NCBI GenBank assembly: GCA_019359435.1
Contig: JAHHHI010000059.1
Location: 1-64,000, forward strand
Direction of reading: 5' to 3'
From: Kaiparowitsia implicata GSE-PSE-MK54-09C
Lineage (GTDB): Bacteria; Cyanobacteriota; Cyanobacteriia; Elainellales; Elainellaceae
Length of the DNA stretch: 64,000 nt
Within the stretch, counting starts at the first letter, position 1, and the number at the start of each line of letters is the position of its first letter. The translations under genes and the position numbers were made by a program. This document shows positions 21,195-31,530 of this stretch, piece after piece. The notes beneath the pieces are model-generated. The model was not told the DNA's origin and searched no databases. It saw nothing but the letters and a program-made list of their open reading frames with translations.

Positions 21195-21330
21195 CTGCTG
21201 TCCTGCATCCTTGTGACAGCCCTATGAAGGTTTCTGATGCGGTGCAACTCTATCGCGCTGTCAACAGCAGGCCTCAGAATCCAGTCAATTAAGCGCTGTC
21301 AAACTTGTAGCTACCTAGAGCCACCCACGA

Positions 21331-22458
21331 GTGAACGTGATTCCCCCCCTGGACCTAACCCAGCAATTTTCTTTGATTCAAGCCGAGGTCAACGAAGCTG
21401 TATCTGCCGTTTTGGCCTCTGGGCAATATGTAAACGGGCCGATTAATCAGCAGTTTGAGCAAGAGTTTGCCGCGTATGTGGGCACACCAGAGTGCGTCGT
21501 CTGCAACTCAGGCACAGATGCGCTGTATCTATCTCTGCGCGCCTACGATATCGGCGAAGGGGATGAGGTGATCACCACGCCGTTTAGCTTTTTTGCGACG
21601 GCTGAGGTGATTAGCATGGTGCGGGCTACGCCGGTCTTTGTCGATATTGACCCAGATACGTTCAATCTTGATGTGGCGCAGATTGAGGCGGCCATTACGC
21701 CCAAAACGCGGGCCATTATGCCGGTGCACCTGTTTGGGCAGCCGGTGGATATGACCCGTCTGATGGCGATCGCCCAACGTCACAACCTGCGAGTGATTGA
21801 AGACTGTGCCCAGGCCACCGGGGCCACCTGGCACGGAGCCCAGGTGGGCAGCATTGGGGATGTGGGGTGCTTTAGCTTCTTTCCAACCAAAAATTTGGGA
21901 GCTTGCGGCGACGGTGGAGCGATTACGACCCATGATCCGGCGATCGCCCGCCGAATGCGCATGCTGCGCGAGCACGGCAGCCATGTGCGGTATTATCACG
22001 ACGAAGTGGGCATGAATAGCCGTCTCGATGCGGTTCAAGCCGCCATTCTACGCATTAAGCTGCGCTATCTTGATCGCTGGAATTCCCAGCGCCAAGCGGT
22101 TGCCAATCGCTATCAAGAGCTATTGCAGGCGATTCCAGGGGTGGTGGCCCCGAGGGCGATCGCCGGAGGACTATCAGTGTGGAACCAGTACACCATTCGC
22201 CTCACTCAGACCCAGACAGATGGGGGCGATCGCCGCGATCGCATTCGCCAAGCGCTGCAACAGCAGGGCGTTAGCTCAATGATTTATTACCCTATTCCGA
22301 TTCATCGGCAGGTGGTCTATGCCGGTCTGGGCTATGGGGCTGGGAGCCTGCCCTGGTCAGAGCGTGTCGCAACCGAGGTGCTCTCACTGCCGATGTTCCC
22401 TGAACTGGCCCCCGAGCAGCAAGAAGCTGTCATGTACGCCCTGAAGGACAGCCTGTGA
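21331..22458 (+). CDS. DegT/DnrJ/EryC1/StrS sugar aminotransferase
   Basis: PLP enzyme that transfers an amino group to a nucleotide-linked keto-sugar, usually for surface polysaccharides. In 375 residues it shows GTDAL (61-65), the cofactor Asp in VIEDCAQ (D158) and the Schiff-base lysine in FFPTKNLG (K187), followed by GDGGA. The start is GTG; the reading begins NVIPPLDL, a normal N terminus for the family. No other sugar-nucleotide genes lie beside it, so the product sugar is unknown. Confidence 0.93.
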   Translation: MNVIPPLDLTQQFSLIQAEVNEAVSAVLASGQYVNGPINQQFEQEFAAYVGTPECVVCNSGTDALYLSLRAYDIGEGDEVITTPFSFFATAEVISMVRATPVFVDIDPDTFNLDVAQIEAAITPKTRAIMPVHLFGQPVDMTRLMAIAQRHNLRVIEDCAQATGATWHGAQVGSIGDVGCFSFFPTKNLGACGDGGAITTHDPAIARRMRMLREHGSHVRYYHDEVGMNSRLDAVQAAILRIKLRYLDRWNSQRQAVANRYQELLQAIPGVVAPRAIAGGLSVWNQYTIRLTQTQTDGGDRRDRIRQALQQQGVSSMIYYPIPIHRQVVYAGLGYGAGSLPWSERVATEVLSLPMFPELAPEQQEAVMYALKDSL

Positions 22459-23374
22459 GAGGGCTCGTAAACCGCAGCTTATGCAGAAGAGACCGCGCGG
22501 CTGAGCAGGATGCGTCCCACCAACTAAGTGTCTAGGCGTTTTTCGGCGGGCGATCGCACCAGCAACAGATCATTAATATCAGCCCAAGCCGTTTGAGCCC
22601 AATCCTGCTTGGTTTCCATCGGTTGACCAAGGCAAATGCCATGCGCCTCTACAGATGCCGTGCGCTTCTACAGATTGACGAGTGTGAATGCGGGTTTGGT
22701 GTGAGTTGCGGTCTGCGGTTCAGAGGACAACTCATACAGTTCAGCCTTGGTTAATCCCACGTCAGTTCGGGTTAAGAGGCTTTTGGGGCATCGTGCGTCG
22801 CACGATGCCCCAAAAGCCTTAATGTGCCGTGCGCAACGCGCACGGCACATTAAGGCTTTGAGCTTATCCCGAACTCAGGTTAATCCCAGTGTTCTTTGTC
22901 GTGGATGCAAAGTTGTGGATGCAAACGCCTTATTCAACAGTGGCTGTTGCATTAGGAGAACTAATGTCTTCTCGGCTCAACGTTTGCCTGCTACAGGCTG
23001 CAAAGCTCGGCCACCGCAGCGATTTTGAGGCAATGTGTGGAGAATCACATATAATCTCTATCAATCAACTTTGCTAATTATGTAGCAAGGGCTTCAGTTT
23101 TGAGAAATCGCAGTAAAGTCGTTAGTGAGCCCTCTAAAGGCTTCTTGTAACTGGCTTCTAGCGCTTATGCCTTTCTGATTTGAATGGTTGACGCTAGATT
23201 TTAGTCAGATTCAATCAAGAAATATTGATTTTGGCTGGCGCGGCGATCGCCGCTAAGCGTTGAGCGTGGCGGTCACGAGGCCGCACCATCGCTGGATTCC
23301 AGTACGCCACAGCTGATGTCCCCCTTGGGACTGCTCGCTCCACTCAATCCACTTATGAAAAAAGAGGTCTTCTC
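22459..23374. other. Intergenic region with element copy B
   Basis: About 0.9 kb without a supported gene. It holds the double-hairpin element at 22759-22880. The remainder shows no gene or clear signal apart from the ribosome-binding site of the next gene. Confidence 0.5.
22752..22887. mobile_element. Double-hairpin element, copy B, with 7-bp target duplication
   Basis: The element spans 22759-22880 (122 bp), inverted relative to copy A, and is flanked by TAATCCC on both sides. Ends are ACGTCAGTTCGGG and CCCGAACTCAGGT. The stems read GCATCGTGC/GCACGATGC and TGCCGTGCGC/GCGCACGGCA; they differ from copy A by matched changes in both arms. Confidence 0.85.
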
Positions 23375-24202
23375 ATGGTTCATCTGACGCGATCGCAGTT
23401 GATTCGTCGAGCCTGGTGGACGGGGATAGGACTGGCGGCAGGGGTTGCCGTGGCGGCTTGCTCTGCGCCAGAGTCTTCCACCGAGGCTCCGTCCAATAGC
23501 GCTTCGTCTTCAGCCCCCATCACCGTTGCGATTGATCCAACCTTTCCACCGCTCCAGTCCACGTCTGAAAATGGGGATATTGAAGGCTTTGAGATTGATT
23601 TAATCAACGCCATCGCAGAGGCCGCCGGATTAGACCTAGAGATGATGCCGTTGCCCTTTCGCGAGATCATCCCAGCGCTCGAAGCCGGAACCGTAGACGC
23701 AAGCATCAGCGCCATGACCATTACGCCTGAGCGCGAGCGTCAGGTGTCCTTCTCTCGCCCCTATTTGCAGGCGGGGTTGGCGATCGTCGTCCCCTCCCTC
23801 GACGAAAGCATCACAGACTTTGATGATCTCAACGGCAAGCGCATCGGCATTCAGCCGGGCACCACCGGAGCCGCCGAAGCCGCCGAAGCCAATGCTGGGG
23901 AACTCGTCGCATACGACAACTCCATACTGGCGCTGCAGGGGTTGGCTAATGGCGAAGTCGATGCCGTGATTAACGATATTCCGGTGAACAAGTTTGTGAT
24001 TCGCTCTGGGCAAATTCAGGGGATTCGCAACTTAGATGAGCCGCTGACGGTAGAACTGTATGGCATTGCCACCCAGCAGAATTCGCCTACATTGCAGCAA
24101 CTCAATCAAGGGTTGACCACCATTCTGGAGGATGGCACCTACGATGAGATCTATCGCACCTGGTTTGATTCCGATCCTCCAGAGTTGCCCAGCGAGGGAT
24201 AG
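23375..24202 (+). CDS. Amino-acid-type ABC transporter substrate-binding lipoprotein (family 3)
   Basis: Periplasmic solute receptor of 275 residues. It has a lipoprotein signal ending in the lipobox VAAC (Cys about residue 29), a Ser-rich tether, then an SBP_bac_3 domain with FEIDLINAIAEAAGL, SAMTITPERERQVSFSRPY and GTTGAAEA. These are typical of polar amino acid or opine receptors. GAGG precedes the ATG. Permease and ATPase genes are not adjacent, so it works with distant partners or as an orphan sensor. The ligand cannot be predicted. Confidence 0.92.
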   Translation: MVHLTRSQLIRRAWWTGIGLAAGVAVAACSAPESSTEAPSNSASSSAPITVAIDPTFPPLQSTSENGDIEGFEIDLINAIAEAAGLDLEMMPLPFREIIPALEAGTVDASISAMTITPERERQVSFSRPYLQAGLAIVVPSLDESITDFDDLNGKRIGIQPGTTGAAEAAEANAGELVAYDNSILALQGLANGEVDAVINDIPVNKFVIRSGQIQGIRNLDEPLTVELYGIATQQNSPTLQQLNQGLTTILEDGTYDEIYRTWFDSDPPELPSEG

Positions 24203-24272
24203 GCTGACTCTATCGCGTTTACGAAGTGCCACAGTTCAGTAGGGCGATAGAGGCTGCTGACGCAGTGCTGAG

Positions 24273-25220
24273 CTAGACCCGCTGAAAGGCGATCGCCCGC
24301 CAGTCTGCTTGGGTTTCACGGGCGATCGCCCTCAGACCTTCGGCTTGCATCACGGTTGTCAGGTCGTCGTCATAGTCGCTGGTAAACCCGGCGGCAATGA
24401 GCAGCCCGCCAGGTTTTAGCGCCTGGTGATAGTCGGCGGCAAGGGCACTGTGGATGCGAGCAAACAGGTTCGCCACAATCATATCGACCCGATCGCTAGG
24501 CATGAAACCCGTGTCGGATTCTCCAGATTCTATAGTCGGGCCACCCATCCAGTGGCCGAGCGTGCTGCCCTGGCCCAAACTGCCTTCCACGACTGTGACC
24601 GTGGTGAGGTGAGGATTGAGAGCGAGGGCATCGCGCGTGGCCTGCGCTGCGACTGGGTCATTGTCTAATGCGGTAACGGTTGCGCCCAGTGCGGCCAGCG
24701 CTAGGCTCAAAATGCCAGAGCCGCAGCCGACATCCACCGCTGTCATCCCAGCTTGCCCAAACTGCTGTAGCAGTCGCAGGCTCAGCACCGTCGCGGGATG
24801 CAGCCCACTGCCAAAGGCTAGCCCAGGCGATAGCCGCAGCACGTGGCGATCGCCCGCTTGCTGCGGATCGACAGGCGCATTTCCCGACACAATCCACAGG
24901 CGATCGCCCACGGCCTGCCCTTGAAGCAGAGCCTCGGGCGGGGGTGTCTCAACCTGGCGTAGTTCGATGGCGCTGGTGAGGCGGGTGCGTTGTAGAGAGT
25001 AGAGCGATCGCTCCACCATGCGCACTTGGCTTTGTGCCTGGGCACTATAGGGCAGGTAGATCTGCACCGCATAGGGCCAGTCTGGCCCATCGCGGTCTGG
25101 GTTGCTTTGCGATTGGGGGATCACCTGCACCTGCGCTGAAACGTCGTGGGTGGCTAGCAGGGTGCGTATCCAGTCGATGGCTTCGGCTGTGGCCGTCAGG
25201 TGCAATTCTATCCAGGGCAT
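24273..25220 (-). CDS. prmA: Ribosomal protein L11 methyltransferase
   Basis: SAM-dependent methyltransferase that modifies L11. The C-terminal Rossmann domain has motif I VDVGCGSGILS, preceded by the typical PGLAFGSGLHPAT and followed by DMIVANLFA. The frame is open to 25304, but MPWIELHLTA at 25220 is the usual PrmA N terminus; the extra 28 residues upstream look non-native. The length from 25220 (315 residues) is normal. It is monocistronic, with its 3' end facing the binding-protein gene. Confidence 0.9.
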   Translation of the reverse strand: MPWIELHLTATAEAIDWIRTLLATHDVSAQVQVIPQSQSNPDRDGPDWPYAVQIYLPYSAQAQSQVRMVERSLYSLQRTRLTSAIELRQVETPPPEALLQGQAVGDRLWIVSGNAPVDPQQAGDRHVLRLSPGLAFGSGLHPATVLSLRLLQQFGQAGMTAVDVGCGSGILSLALAALGATVTALDNDPVAAQATRDALALNPHLTTVTVVEGSLGQGSTLGHWMGGPTIESGESDTGFMPSDRVDMIVANLFARIHSALAADYHQALKPGGLLIAAGFTSDYDDDLTTVMQAEGLRAIARETQADWRAIAFQRV

Positions 25221-25764
25221 TGATCGTGTCTGGGTGTTCTTGGCTAACGCTCTGCAGCTTGGAGTTGCCTGTGGCGATGGAACCTGCGTTGCAGCCTTCA
25301 TCACCGTCCGCGGATTTAGGTCGTGGGCTCAACCATTGCAGTGAGGGAATGCAGTGGGGGCAGCAGTGGGGCAGCCATTGCTGCCCCCATCGCAATGGTA
25401 TTCGTAAGCAATGATACAAACTGCCCCAGGTTGACCCATGAGGGCTGTAAGCTGATTATTGTGCCGTTTATGTCGATGAGCATTTGAGCAGGACGGTAGA
25501 GCGGGAGGATGATCCCGCCATGATCCCACCAACGCCTGTTTGAGGCACGGTTACTATCGACCCCGTCGTTATCTAACAATCAGGGCAATAGACAGAATAA
25601 CCGCTGCGGTCGTCCTAAACAACGCTGAGGATACACCGTAAGGATGAGTGATGGGGTAGACTCCACTTGCATTGTCATTAATCCTTCCGTTTAATCTCTG
25701 GGGTGCGGCAGCTTGTTGGGAAGTCTAGTCGGTGGTCTAAAACAGGCTTAAGGAATTGCTGGAT
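25221..25764. other. Divergent intergenic region with a compound hairpin
   Basis: No gene seen. At 25355-25389 the arms TGGGGGCAGCA and TGCTGCCCCCA are perfect complements, with an outer CCATTGC/GCAATGG pair at 25333 and 25392. It lies 110-180 bp upstream of prmA, so it would be in a long prmA leader if the transcript starts far enough upstream. Confidence 0.5.
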
Positions 25765-26835
25765 ATGAATGGATGGGTCATCGGCTCGCTGGTGCTGGGG
25801 TTGACGCTGTTGGTTGTTGGAGCAGAGCTGTTGGTGCGCGGGGCGTCGCGGCTGGCGGCGCTGCTCGGCATATCGCCGCTGATTATTGGGTTGACGGTGG
25901 TGGCCTATGGCACTAGCGCGCCTGAGATGGCAGTGAGCATCCTCTCCAATTTGAATGGTCAGGTGGATATTGCGATCGGCAATGTGGTGGGCAGCAATAT
26001 CTTTAATGTGCTGTGCATCTTAGGCCTATCGTCGTTGGTGGCACCGTTGGTGGTGTCGCGACAGTTAATTCGGCTAGATGTGCCGATTATGATTGGGGTG
26101 TCGTGCTTGATGCTGCTGTTTAGCATTGACGGCACCATTGGGCGCGGAGACGGGGTGGTACTGTTTGTAGGGGCGATCGCCTACACCCTATTTCTGATCC
26201 GCCAGGGACGGGAGGAAGACGTACCGGGATTGGCGGATCTCGCAGAGCATGAGGGGCGCTCTAGGGTCTGGGTCAAAAATCTGGCGCTGATTGTGTTGGG
26301 CGTTGCCATGCTGGTGCTGGGATCTCGGTTTTTGGTGGATAGTGCGACGACCATTGCCCGGGCCATTGGCGTCAGCGAGCTGGTGATTGGCCTCACCATC
26401 GTGGCAACTGGCACCTCGCTGCCAGAATTGGCGACCTCCATTGTCGCTAGCTTCAAAGGCGAACGCGACATTGCGGTAGGTAATGTGGTGGGCAGCAATA
26501 TTTTTAATATTCTGGCGGTGCTAGGAGTGGCTAGCGCAGTGTCGCCGCAGGGCCTTGCCGTGGCCGATTCGGTCACGCGGTTTGATGGGTTGGTGATGCT
26601 GGCCGTGGCGATCGCCTGTCTTCCCATTTTCTTTACAGGCAGCATTATCGCTCGCTGGGAAGGCTTGGTGTTTCTGGGCTACTACGTTGCCTATACGGTG
26701 TACCTCATCCTCGATTCCACGAATCACTCGATGTTGCCGATGTATAGCACCATCATGTTTTTCTTTGTCATGCCGCTGACAGTGGTAACGCTGGCAACCG
26801 TGACCTGGCAAGAACTGCGCACGAGCCGCCGCTAG
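25765..26835 (+). CDS. Calcium/sodium (cation) antiporter, CaCA family
   Basis: Inner-membrane cation exchanger of about 356 residues with around ten membrane helices in two inverted halves. Each half carries the alpha-repeat signature: GTSAPEMAVS with GNVVGSNIFN in the first, and GTSLPELATS with GNVVGSNIFN in the second. This is the YrbG/CaCA pattern. A TTG lies at 25756, but AAGGA at 25750-25754 is placed correctly only for the ATG at 25765, which I choose. The transported ion is inferred from the family. Confidence 0.92.
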   Translation: MNGWVIGSLVLGLTLLVVGAELLVRGASRLAALLGISPLIIGLTVVAYGTSAPEMAVSILSNLNGQVDIAIGNVVGSNIFNVLCILGLSSLVAPLVVSRQLIRLDVPIMIGVSCLMLLFSIDGTIGRGDGVVLFVGAIAYTLFLIRQGREEDVPGLADLAEHEGRSRVWVKNLALIVLGVAMLVLGSRFLVDSATTIARAIGVSELVIGLTIVATGTSLPELATSIVASFKGERDIAVGNVVGSNIFNILAVLGVASAVSPQGLAVADSVTRFDGLVMLAVAIACLPIFFTGSIIARWEGLVFLGYYVAYTVYLILDSTNHSMLPMYSTIMFFFVMPLTVVTLATVTWQELRTSRR

Positions 26836-26914
26836 AGAGGCGTAGGCCCAAGTCCTGTGGGCCAGTGCTTTGGCGCAAGTGCTTTGAGCCAGTGCTTTGG
26901 CATCACGAGTAGGG

Positions 26915-28006
26915 CTAACGGGGTTCCTCTAGGGCTTTGAGCAGGGCGTTGCCCATGGCCTGACAGCCCACTCGGGTGGTGCCTTCTGAGGCGATGTCGC
27001 CCGTGCGATAGCCCTGGTTTAGAACGGTTTGTACGGCTGCTTCGAGGCGATCGCCCGCAGCGGGTTCATTCAGGCCATAGCGCAGCATCATGGCCGCACT
27101 CAACACTTGGGCAAGGGGGTTCGCCAAATCCTGTCCGGCAATATCAGGCGCAGAGCCATGCACCGGTTCAAACACGCCCGGCCCCGAGGCTCCCAAGCTG
27201 GCAGAGGGCAGCATCCCAATACTGCCCGTCAGCATCGCTGCCGCATCTGACAAAATATCGCCAAATAGGTTGCCCGTTACGATTGTGTCGAACTGCGTCG
27301 GGGCGCGCAGCAACTGCATGGCGGCGTTGTCTACATATAAGTGAGTCAGCTCTACATCGGGATAGTCGGCTGCTAGCGCGGTCATGCGCTCGCGCCACAG
27401 TTGCGACACATCCAGCACATTGGCCTTATCGACTGAGCATAGCCGCTTGCGCCGTTTACGCGCTGCTTCAAACGCCACCCGCCCGATTCGCTCAATTTCT
27501 GCTTCGGCATAGACCATCGTGTTGATGCCACGCCGTTCGCCCGTTTTGGTTTCAAAAATGCCGCGCGGCTGCCCAAAGTAGATACCGCCAGTCAGCTCGC
27601 GCACCACCATAATGTCTACGCCTTCTACCACCTCACGCTTGAGGGTTGAGGCGTCTATTAGCTGGGGCAAAATTTGGGCGGGCCGCAAGTTGGCAAACAG
27701 GTTCAGCCCGGCTCGCAGCCCCAGCAGCCCGCGTTCGGGGCGCTGGTCGTTGGGCAGGGCATCCCACTTATAGCCGCCAATGGCCGCTAGCAGCACAGCA
27801 TCGCTGGCTTTGCAGGTGTCTAACGTCTCTGGCGGTAGGGGATTCCCGGTGGCGTCGATGGCCGCTCCGCCAATCAACGCTTCGGTAAAGTCAAACCCAA
27901 TCCCCAACTGCTGCCCCACTTCTTTGAGCACTGTTATGGTGACGGCCATAATTTCGGGGCCAATGCCGTCGCCAGGGAGGAGGGTAATGCGGTAATGCTG
28001 GGTCAT
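26915..28006 (-). CDS. leuB: 3-isopropylmalate dehydrogenase
   Basis: NAD-dependent oxidative decarboxylation in leucine biosynthesis. In 363 residues it shows [11 protein letters not shown] near the N terminus, the substrate arginines in [24 protein letters not shown], and the metal and active-site block [13 protein letters not shown] with [12 protein letters not shown]. It is of standard length. It stands alone; leuC and leuD are not in the window. Confidence 0.97.
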   Translation of the reverse strand: MTQHYRITLLPGDGIGPEIMAVTITVLKEVGQQLGIGFDFTEALIGGAAIDATGNPLPPETLDTCKASDAVLLAAIGGYKWDALPNDQRPERGLLGLRAGLNLFANLRPAQILPQLIDASTLKREVVEGVDIMVVRELTGGIYFGQPRGIFETKTGERRGINTMVYAEAEIERIGRVAFEAARKRRKRLCSVDKANVLDVSQLWRERMTALAADYPDVELTHLYVDNAAMQLLRAPTQFDTIVTGNLFGDILSDAAAMLTGSIGMLPSASLGASGPGVFEPVHGSAPDIAGQDLANPLAQVLSAAMMLRYGLNEPAAGDRLEAAVQTVLNQGYRTGDIASEGTTRVGCQAMGNALLKALEEPR

Positions 28007-28358
28007 GGGTGCTGAAGGTGGGTCGATGGAGCTAGATCAGGACGCAGTTGGATCAGAGAAGGAGTGGGTTGAGCAGGGGGCGATCGCCCGGTCGGTGCAG
28101 CGGCAGCGCTACACTAGGATGGCTGAACTACCCAATCTTATCGGGTTTGTTCCCCCATTTTTTGCCGATCTCCTGCAACGGCTCAGGGTAGCACGGAATT
28201 CTTGAGCACAGAGTTCGGAGTGCTGGAGGGTTCTACCGCTCGATCGTCCTAGGTCTATCGGCCTTAGCGGTAGAGATCAGAGTAGTCCGAACCCTAAGCC
28301 CCCTACCGAGAGCAGCAGAGATACCGAGTGTGCCAGATGACGAAAAGGGGCGATCGCC
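28007..28358. promoter_or_regulatory. Divergent promoter region, leuB / rqcH
   Basis: 352 bp with no convincing gene. It contains the start signals for both flanking genes; AAAAGGGG lies about 8 nt before the TTG of rqcH. Confidence 0.4.
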
Positions 28359-30065
28359 TTGCAACCAGTTGATTTCACCACACTAATGGCGCTGTGTGCC
28401 GAGCTGCGAACGCAGTGGTTACCGTCGCGGGTTGAGCAGGTGCTTCAGCGCGATCGCCATACCATTGCCCTATGCCTGCGCACCCTCGATCAGCGGGGCT
28501 GGCTGACTCTTTCTTGGCATCCCCAAGGGGCGCGGCTGTGTATGGATGAGCCGCCGCCGCGCGACCCCAATACCTTTGCCTTTGCGCAGCAGTTGCGGCA
28601 TCAGCTCAATGGTCTAGCGCTGGTGTCACTAAGGGCGATCGCCCCGTGGGAGCGAGCGTTGGATTTGCAGTTTGCCCGGCGCCCTAGCGACCTCTGTCAA
28701 TACCATCTGTATGTGGAGGTAATGAGCAAATATAGCAACGCTATCCTCACGACTCCCGACAACCAGATCATCACCGTGGCGCACCAAGTGAGTGCCCAGC
28801 AGTCGAGTGTGCGGCCCCTGCTAACGGGGCAAGCCTATGAGTTGCCGCCCGCCTTGATGGAAACGATGCCCACGCTAGACGAGTCCTTTGAGCGCTGGCA
28901 AGAGCGGATCGCACTGGTGCCTATTCCGCTTAAGCGTGCGCTGCTGAAAAACTATCGGGGGTTGAGTTCGGCACTAGTGCTGTCGATGTGCGCAGAGGCT
29001 GGGCTAGATGCGGATCAGGACACGGGGGCGATCGCCCCCTATCAGTGGCGATCGCTCTTCCACCAGTGGCAGGTCTGGCTCACGGCCCTATCTACCGAAC
29101 AGTTTCAGCCGGGGTGGTGTGCCACGGGCTACACGGTGCTCGGCTGGGGGATGGAACAGGCTGCAGACTCTACCCAGACACTCATCAGCAACTTCTACCG
29201 CGACCAGCTCAACCGCCAAACGCTGCGCCAACTGCATCACCAACTCACGCAGCGACTCGGCAGCCTGCTGAAAAAGCTGGACGTAAAGTTAACCGATTTT
29301 CAAACACGACTGGAGCAATCAGCAGATGCCGACGCCCTCAAAGATCGAGCGGATCTGCTGATGGCACACTTGCATGAGTATCAGCCGGGGATGACCCGCA
29401 TGACCCTAGCCGACTTCACCACTGGGGAACCTATAACCCTGACGCTCGACCCCGATAAGAACGCGGTGCAAAATGCCCAGCGCTTTTATAAAAAACAGCA
29501 AAAAATGCGGCGATCGCGCGCTGCTCTAGAACCGCTGTTGCGCGATACCCAAGCCGAAATTGACTACCTAGAGCAGGTGCAGGTCGCGCTGGCACAACTG
29601 GCCGACTATACCGGCCCCGAGGATCTAGACGCCCTCGAAGAAATTCGCGAGGAGCTAGTGCAGCAGGGCTATCTGGAGGCCACTGAAGGGCGCGATCGCC
29701 CCCGATCAGCCACCCAATTTCGGCATTACACCAGCCCCAGTGGGTTTGCCATCTGGGTGGGGCGCAACAATCGCCAAAATGACGAACTCACCTTTCGCCT
29801 TGCCACAGATTACGACCTCTGGTTCCACAGCCAAGAAATCCCCGGTAGCCACGTGCTGCTCCGATTAAACCCAGGAGCCGTTCCCGAAGATGCCGACCTG
29901 CAATTTGCCGCCAACGTCGCCGCCCTCCACAGCCGTGCAGCCCAGAGCGACCAGGTGCCCGTGGTGTATACCGAACCGCGCCATGTCTACAAACCCAAGG
30001 GCGCAAAACCAGGCATGGCTATCTATAAGCAAGAGCGGGTGATTTGGGGCAGTCCCATTCGTTAG
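28359..30065 (+). CDS. rqcH: Rqc2/NEMF-family protein (RqcH, NFACT)
   Basis: Bacterial ribosome-associated quality control factor; homologues bind stalled 50S-peptidyl-tRNA complexes and recruit tRNA-Ala to add alanine tails. The 568 residues show the NFACT-N domain (1 to about 240), a helical middle with coiled coil (about 290-450) and the C-terminal NFACT-R/DUF814 domain (about 455-560; SGFAIWVGRNNRQND). The start is TTG, but the reading MQPVDFTTL is the typical family N terminus and a good ribosome-binding site precedes it. It has often been annotated as a fibronectin-binding protein. Confidence 0.92.
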   Translation: MQPVDFTTLMALCAELRTQWLPSRVEQVLQRDRHTIALCLRTLDQRGWLTLSWHPQGARLCMDEPPPRDPNTFAFAQQLRHQLNGLALVSLRAIAPWERALDLQFARRPSDLCQYHLYVEVMSKYSNAILTTPDNQIITVAHQVSAQQSSVRPLLTGQAYELPPALMETMPTLDESFERWQERIALVPIPLKRALLKNYRGLSSALVLSMCAEAGLDADQDTGAIAPYQWRSLFHQWQVWLTALSTEQFQPGWCATGYTVLGWGMEQAADSTQTLISNFYRDQLNRQTLRQLHHQLTQRLGSLLKKLDVKLTDFQTRLEQSADADALKDRADLLMAHLHEYQPGMTRMTLADFTTGEPITLTLDPDKNAVQNAQRFYKKQQKMRRSRAALEPLLRDTQAEIDYLEQVQVALAQLADYTGPEDLDALEEIREELVQQGYLEATEGRDRPRSATQFRHYTSPSGFAIWVGRNNRQNDELTFRLATDYDLWFHSQEIPGSHVLLRLNPGAVPEDADLQFAANVAALHSRAAQSDQVPVVYTEPRHVYKPKGAKPGMAIYKQERVIWGSPIR

Positions 30066-30295
30066 GCCCTCAATACGCGGTGTGGCGGCCTGAATCTGTG
30101 CCAGCGCCAAGCACGACCAATAGACGAAAAATGGCACACACACAAATGGCGCACTAGACCTCTTTTTCAAGAGTCTTAGCACGCCATTTACGGCTTATTC
30201 CACAACATGCCTTATAGATTGATTCCACCAAACGGCTGCATTGGAAAAGGGCAGACGCTATGGGCAAAACACTCTATTGAGCGTTGAGCCATGCT

Positions 30296-30424
30296 CTACG
30301 GCATGGGGTGAAACAGCAAATCGGGGAAGAACCGGTTGAATTCGATAATAAGCCCAGCGGTAAACAGCATCCAGGCGGCTGCTAACACTGGGGCGGTCGA
30401 GAGGTATTTCAGAAAATATTGCAT
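30296..30424 (-). CDS. psaJ: Photosystem I reaction centre subunit IX (PsaJ)
   Basis: 42-residue protein with one membrane helix (about 10-30). The translation begins [15 protein letters not shown] and contains [12 protein letters not shown], a full-length PsaJ. It lies 115 bp downstream of psaF on the same strand, the usual psaF-psaJ operon order. PsaJ helps hold PsaF in place at the lumenal docking side of PSI. Confidence 0.96.
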   Translation of the reverse strand: MQYFLKYLSTAPVLAAAWMLFTAGLIIEFNRFFPDLLFHPMP

Positions 30425-30539
30425 GGGCTAAACTTCCTACACAGACGTCAGTAGTGCAATTGAGTGAAATCGAAAGAGAAACGGCATTGCTCCCTTACCA
30501 AGCACAAGTTGCCAAGGGAACCCTCAAGGGAGAGTCACG

Positions 30540-31013
30540 CTAGCGTGGCGATACAGTGATGTCGGCATCATTGGCCGTGAGTTCACCAGAGGTCAACTCT
30601 TTCAGCGCTGCCAAGGGCCACAGGAAACCCGACAGCATGAACTTGATGGCACGGGGCACATCAATGATGATTTCAGCCATTTCTGGAGACTTATCAGAGC
30701 GCACATCGATGACGTAGGCGCGACCGACCCAGCCAATCCAGCCAGCAATATACAAAAACATGATGCTAGGAATGATGAACTCACCCAGGTGAGCCCAACT
30801 GCCATCCACAATTAAGTGGGGGAGCCCATCGGCCCCACACAGCACAGACGAGTAATTTTCGAAACGAGCTTTTGCCAAATCAGTGGTGGCTTTAGCGGCC
30901 CGAGCCTGAAAGGCCGGGTTATCGCCACAGGTCGTGAGATTGTAGGCCAATGCTGGTGCGGCTAGACCGAGCCACAACAGGGGGATTGACACTAGAGCAA
31001 ACAATTTACGCAT
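30540..31013 (-). CDS. psaF: Photosystem I reaction centre subunit III (PsaF)
   Basis: 157 residues with a cleavable signal (1-23, ending APALA), a lumenal domain starting [12 protein letters not shown], and two hydrophobic segments (around 75-100 and 125-145). Cys28 and Cys59 are the likely disulphide pair of the lumenal domain. It is the size of cyanobacterial PsaF, which in this group is not essential for plastocyanin docking. It is transcribed with psaJ; about 500 bp of non-coding DNA upstream should hold its light-regulated promoter, though I did not find a clear RpaB-type box. Confidence 0.97.
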   Translation of the reverse strand: MRKLFALVSIPLLWLGLAAPALAYNLTTCGDNPAFQARAAKATTDLAKARFENYSSVLCGADGLPHLIVDGSWAHLGEFIIPSIMFLYIAGWIGWVGRAYVIDVRSDKSPEMAEIIIDVPRAIKFMLSGFLWPLAALKELTSGELTANDADITVSPR

Positions 31014-31530
31014 TGGAATTGTTTCCCATTTATTACGAAAAGCAAAGATTTCTGATGAGATGATTAAGTTGTTTATACGAAATCATTCATACATTTAGAG
31101 CAATAATACCCCTCTGGTGAAGTGCCGTAAAGTTAAGCTTTTAGAAGCGTTTGCAGTCAGATTGAGGGGCGATCGCCCGGTTTCTTCCCACGCCCTCTAG
31201 TTTGTTGTTGCGGGAGCAGTGCATTAATTGCAGCGTTAGATGATTTCTTAAAAGGCTTTTAGGGAAAGGCTTTTAAGAGCTGAAGGGTCTGCCAATGCTA
31301 ATTCAGCCCATCGAGAGGGCACTCGTCATCTCATGGACTAGCTCTTCTGAATTGCTACAGTTTAGATTGGCGGCAAACTCGGAATAATATGTAGTTTTAT
31401 TAAGATTATGGGCTGGTCGTGCAGCCATTAGCAGCCATTTCATTTAATGATGGAGCGGTATTGGATTGCAACTTAGCAAGTTGGCGCTCCTATCAAATCT
31501 CGATACATTGTGCACTGTAGGATCTCCGCT
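31014..31530. promoter_or_regulatory. Divergent upstream region, psaF / tsaD
   Basis: About 0.5 kb, AT-rich near psaF, with no gene. It presumably holds the psaF-psaJ promoter and leader and the tsaD promoter. Confidence 0.4.

Noticed and set aside
21529-22038. 169-codon minus frame inside the DegT aminotransferase
   Set aside because: Opposite-strand shadow of a gene with full PLP motifs; His/Arg-rich product typical of antisense frames in GC-rich DNA.
24273-25304. Longer prmA with 28 extra N-terminal residues
   Set aside because: The extra residues are low in hydrophobic content and unlike PrmA; MPWIELHL at 25220 is the family start.
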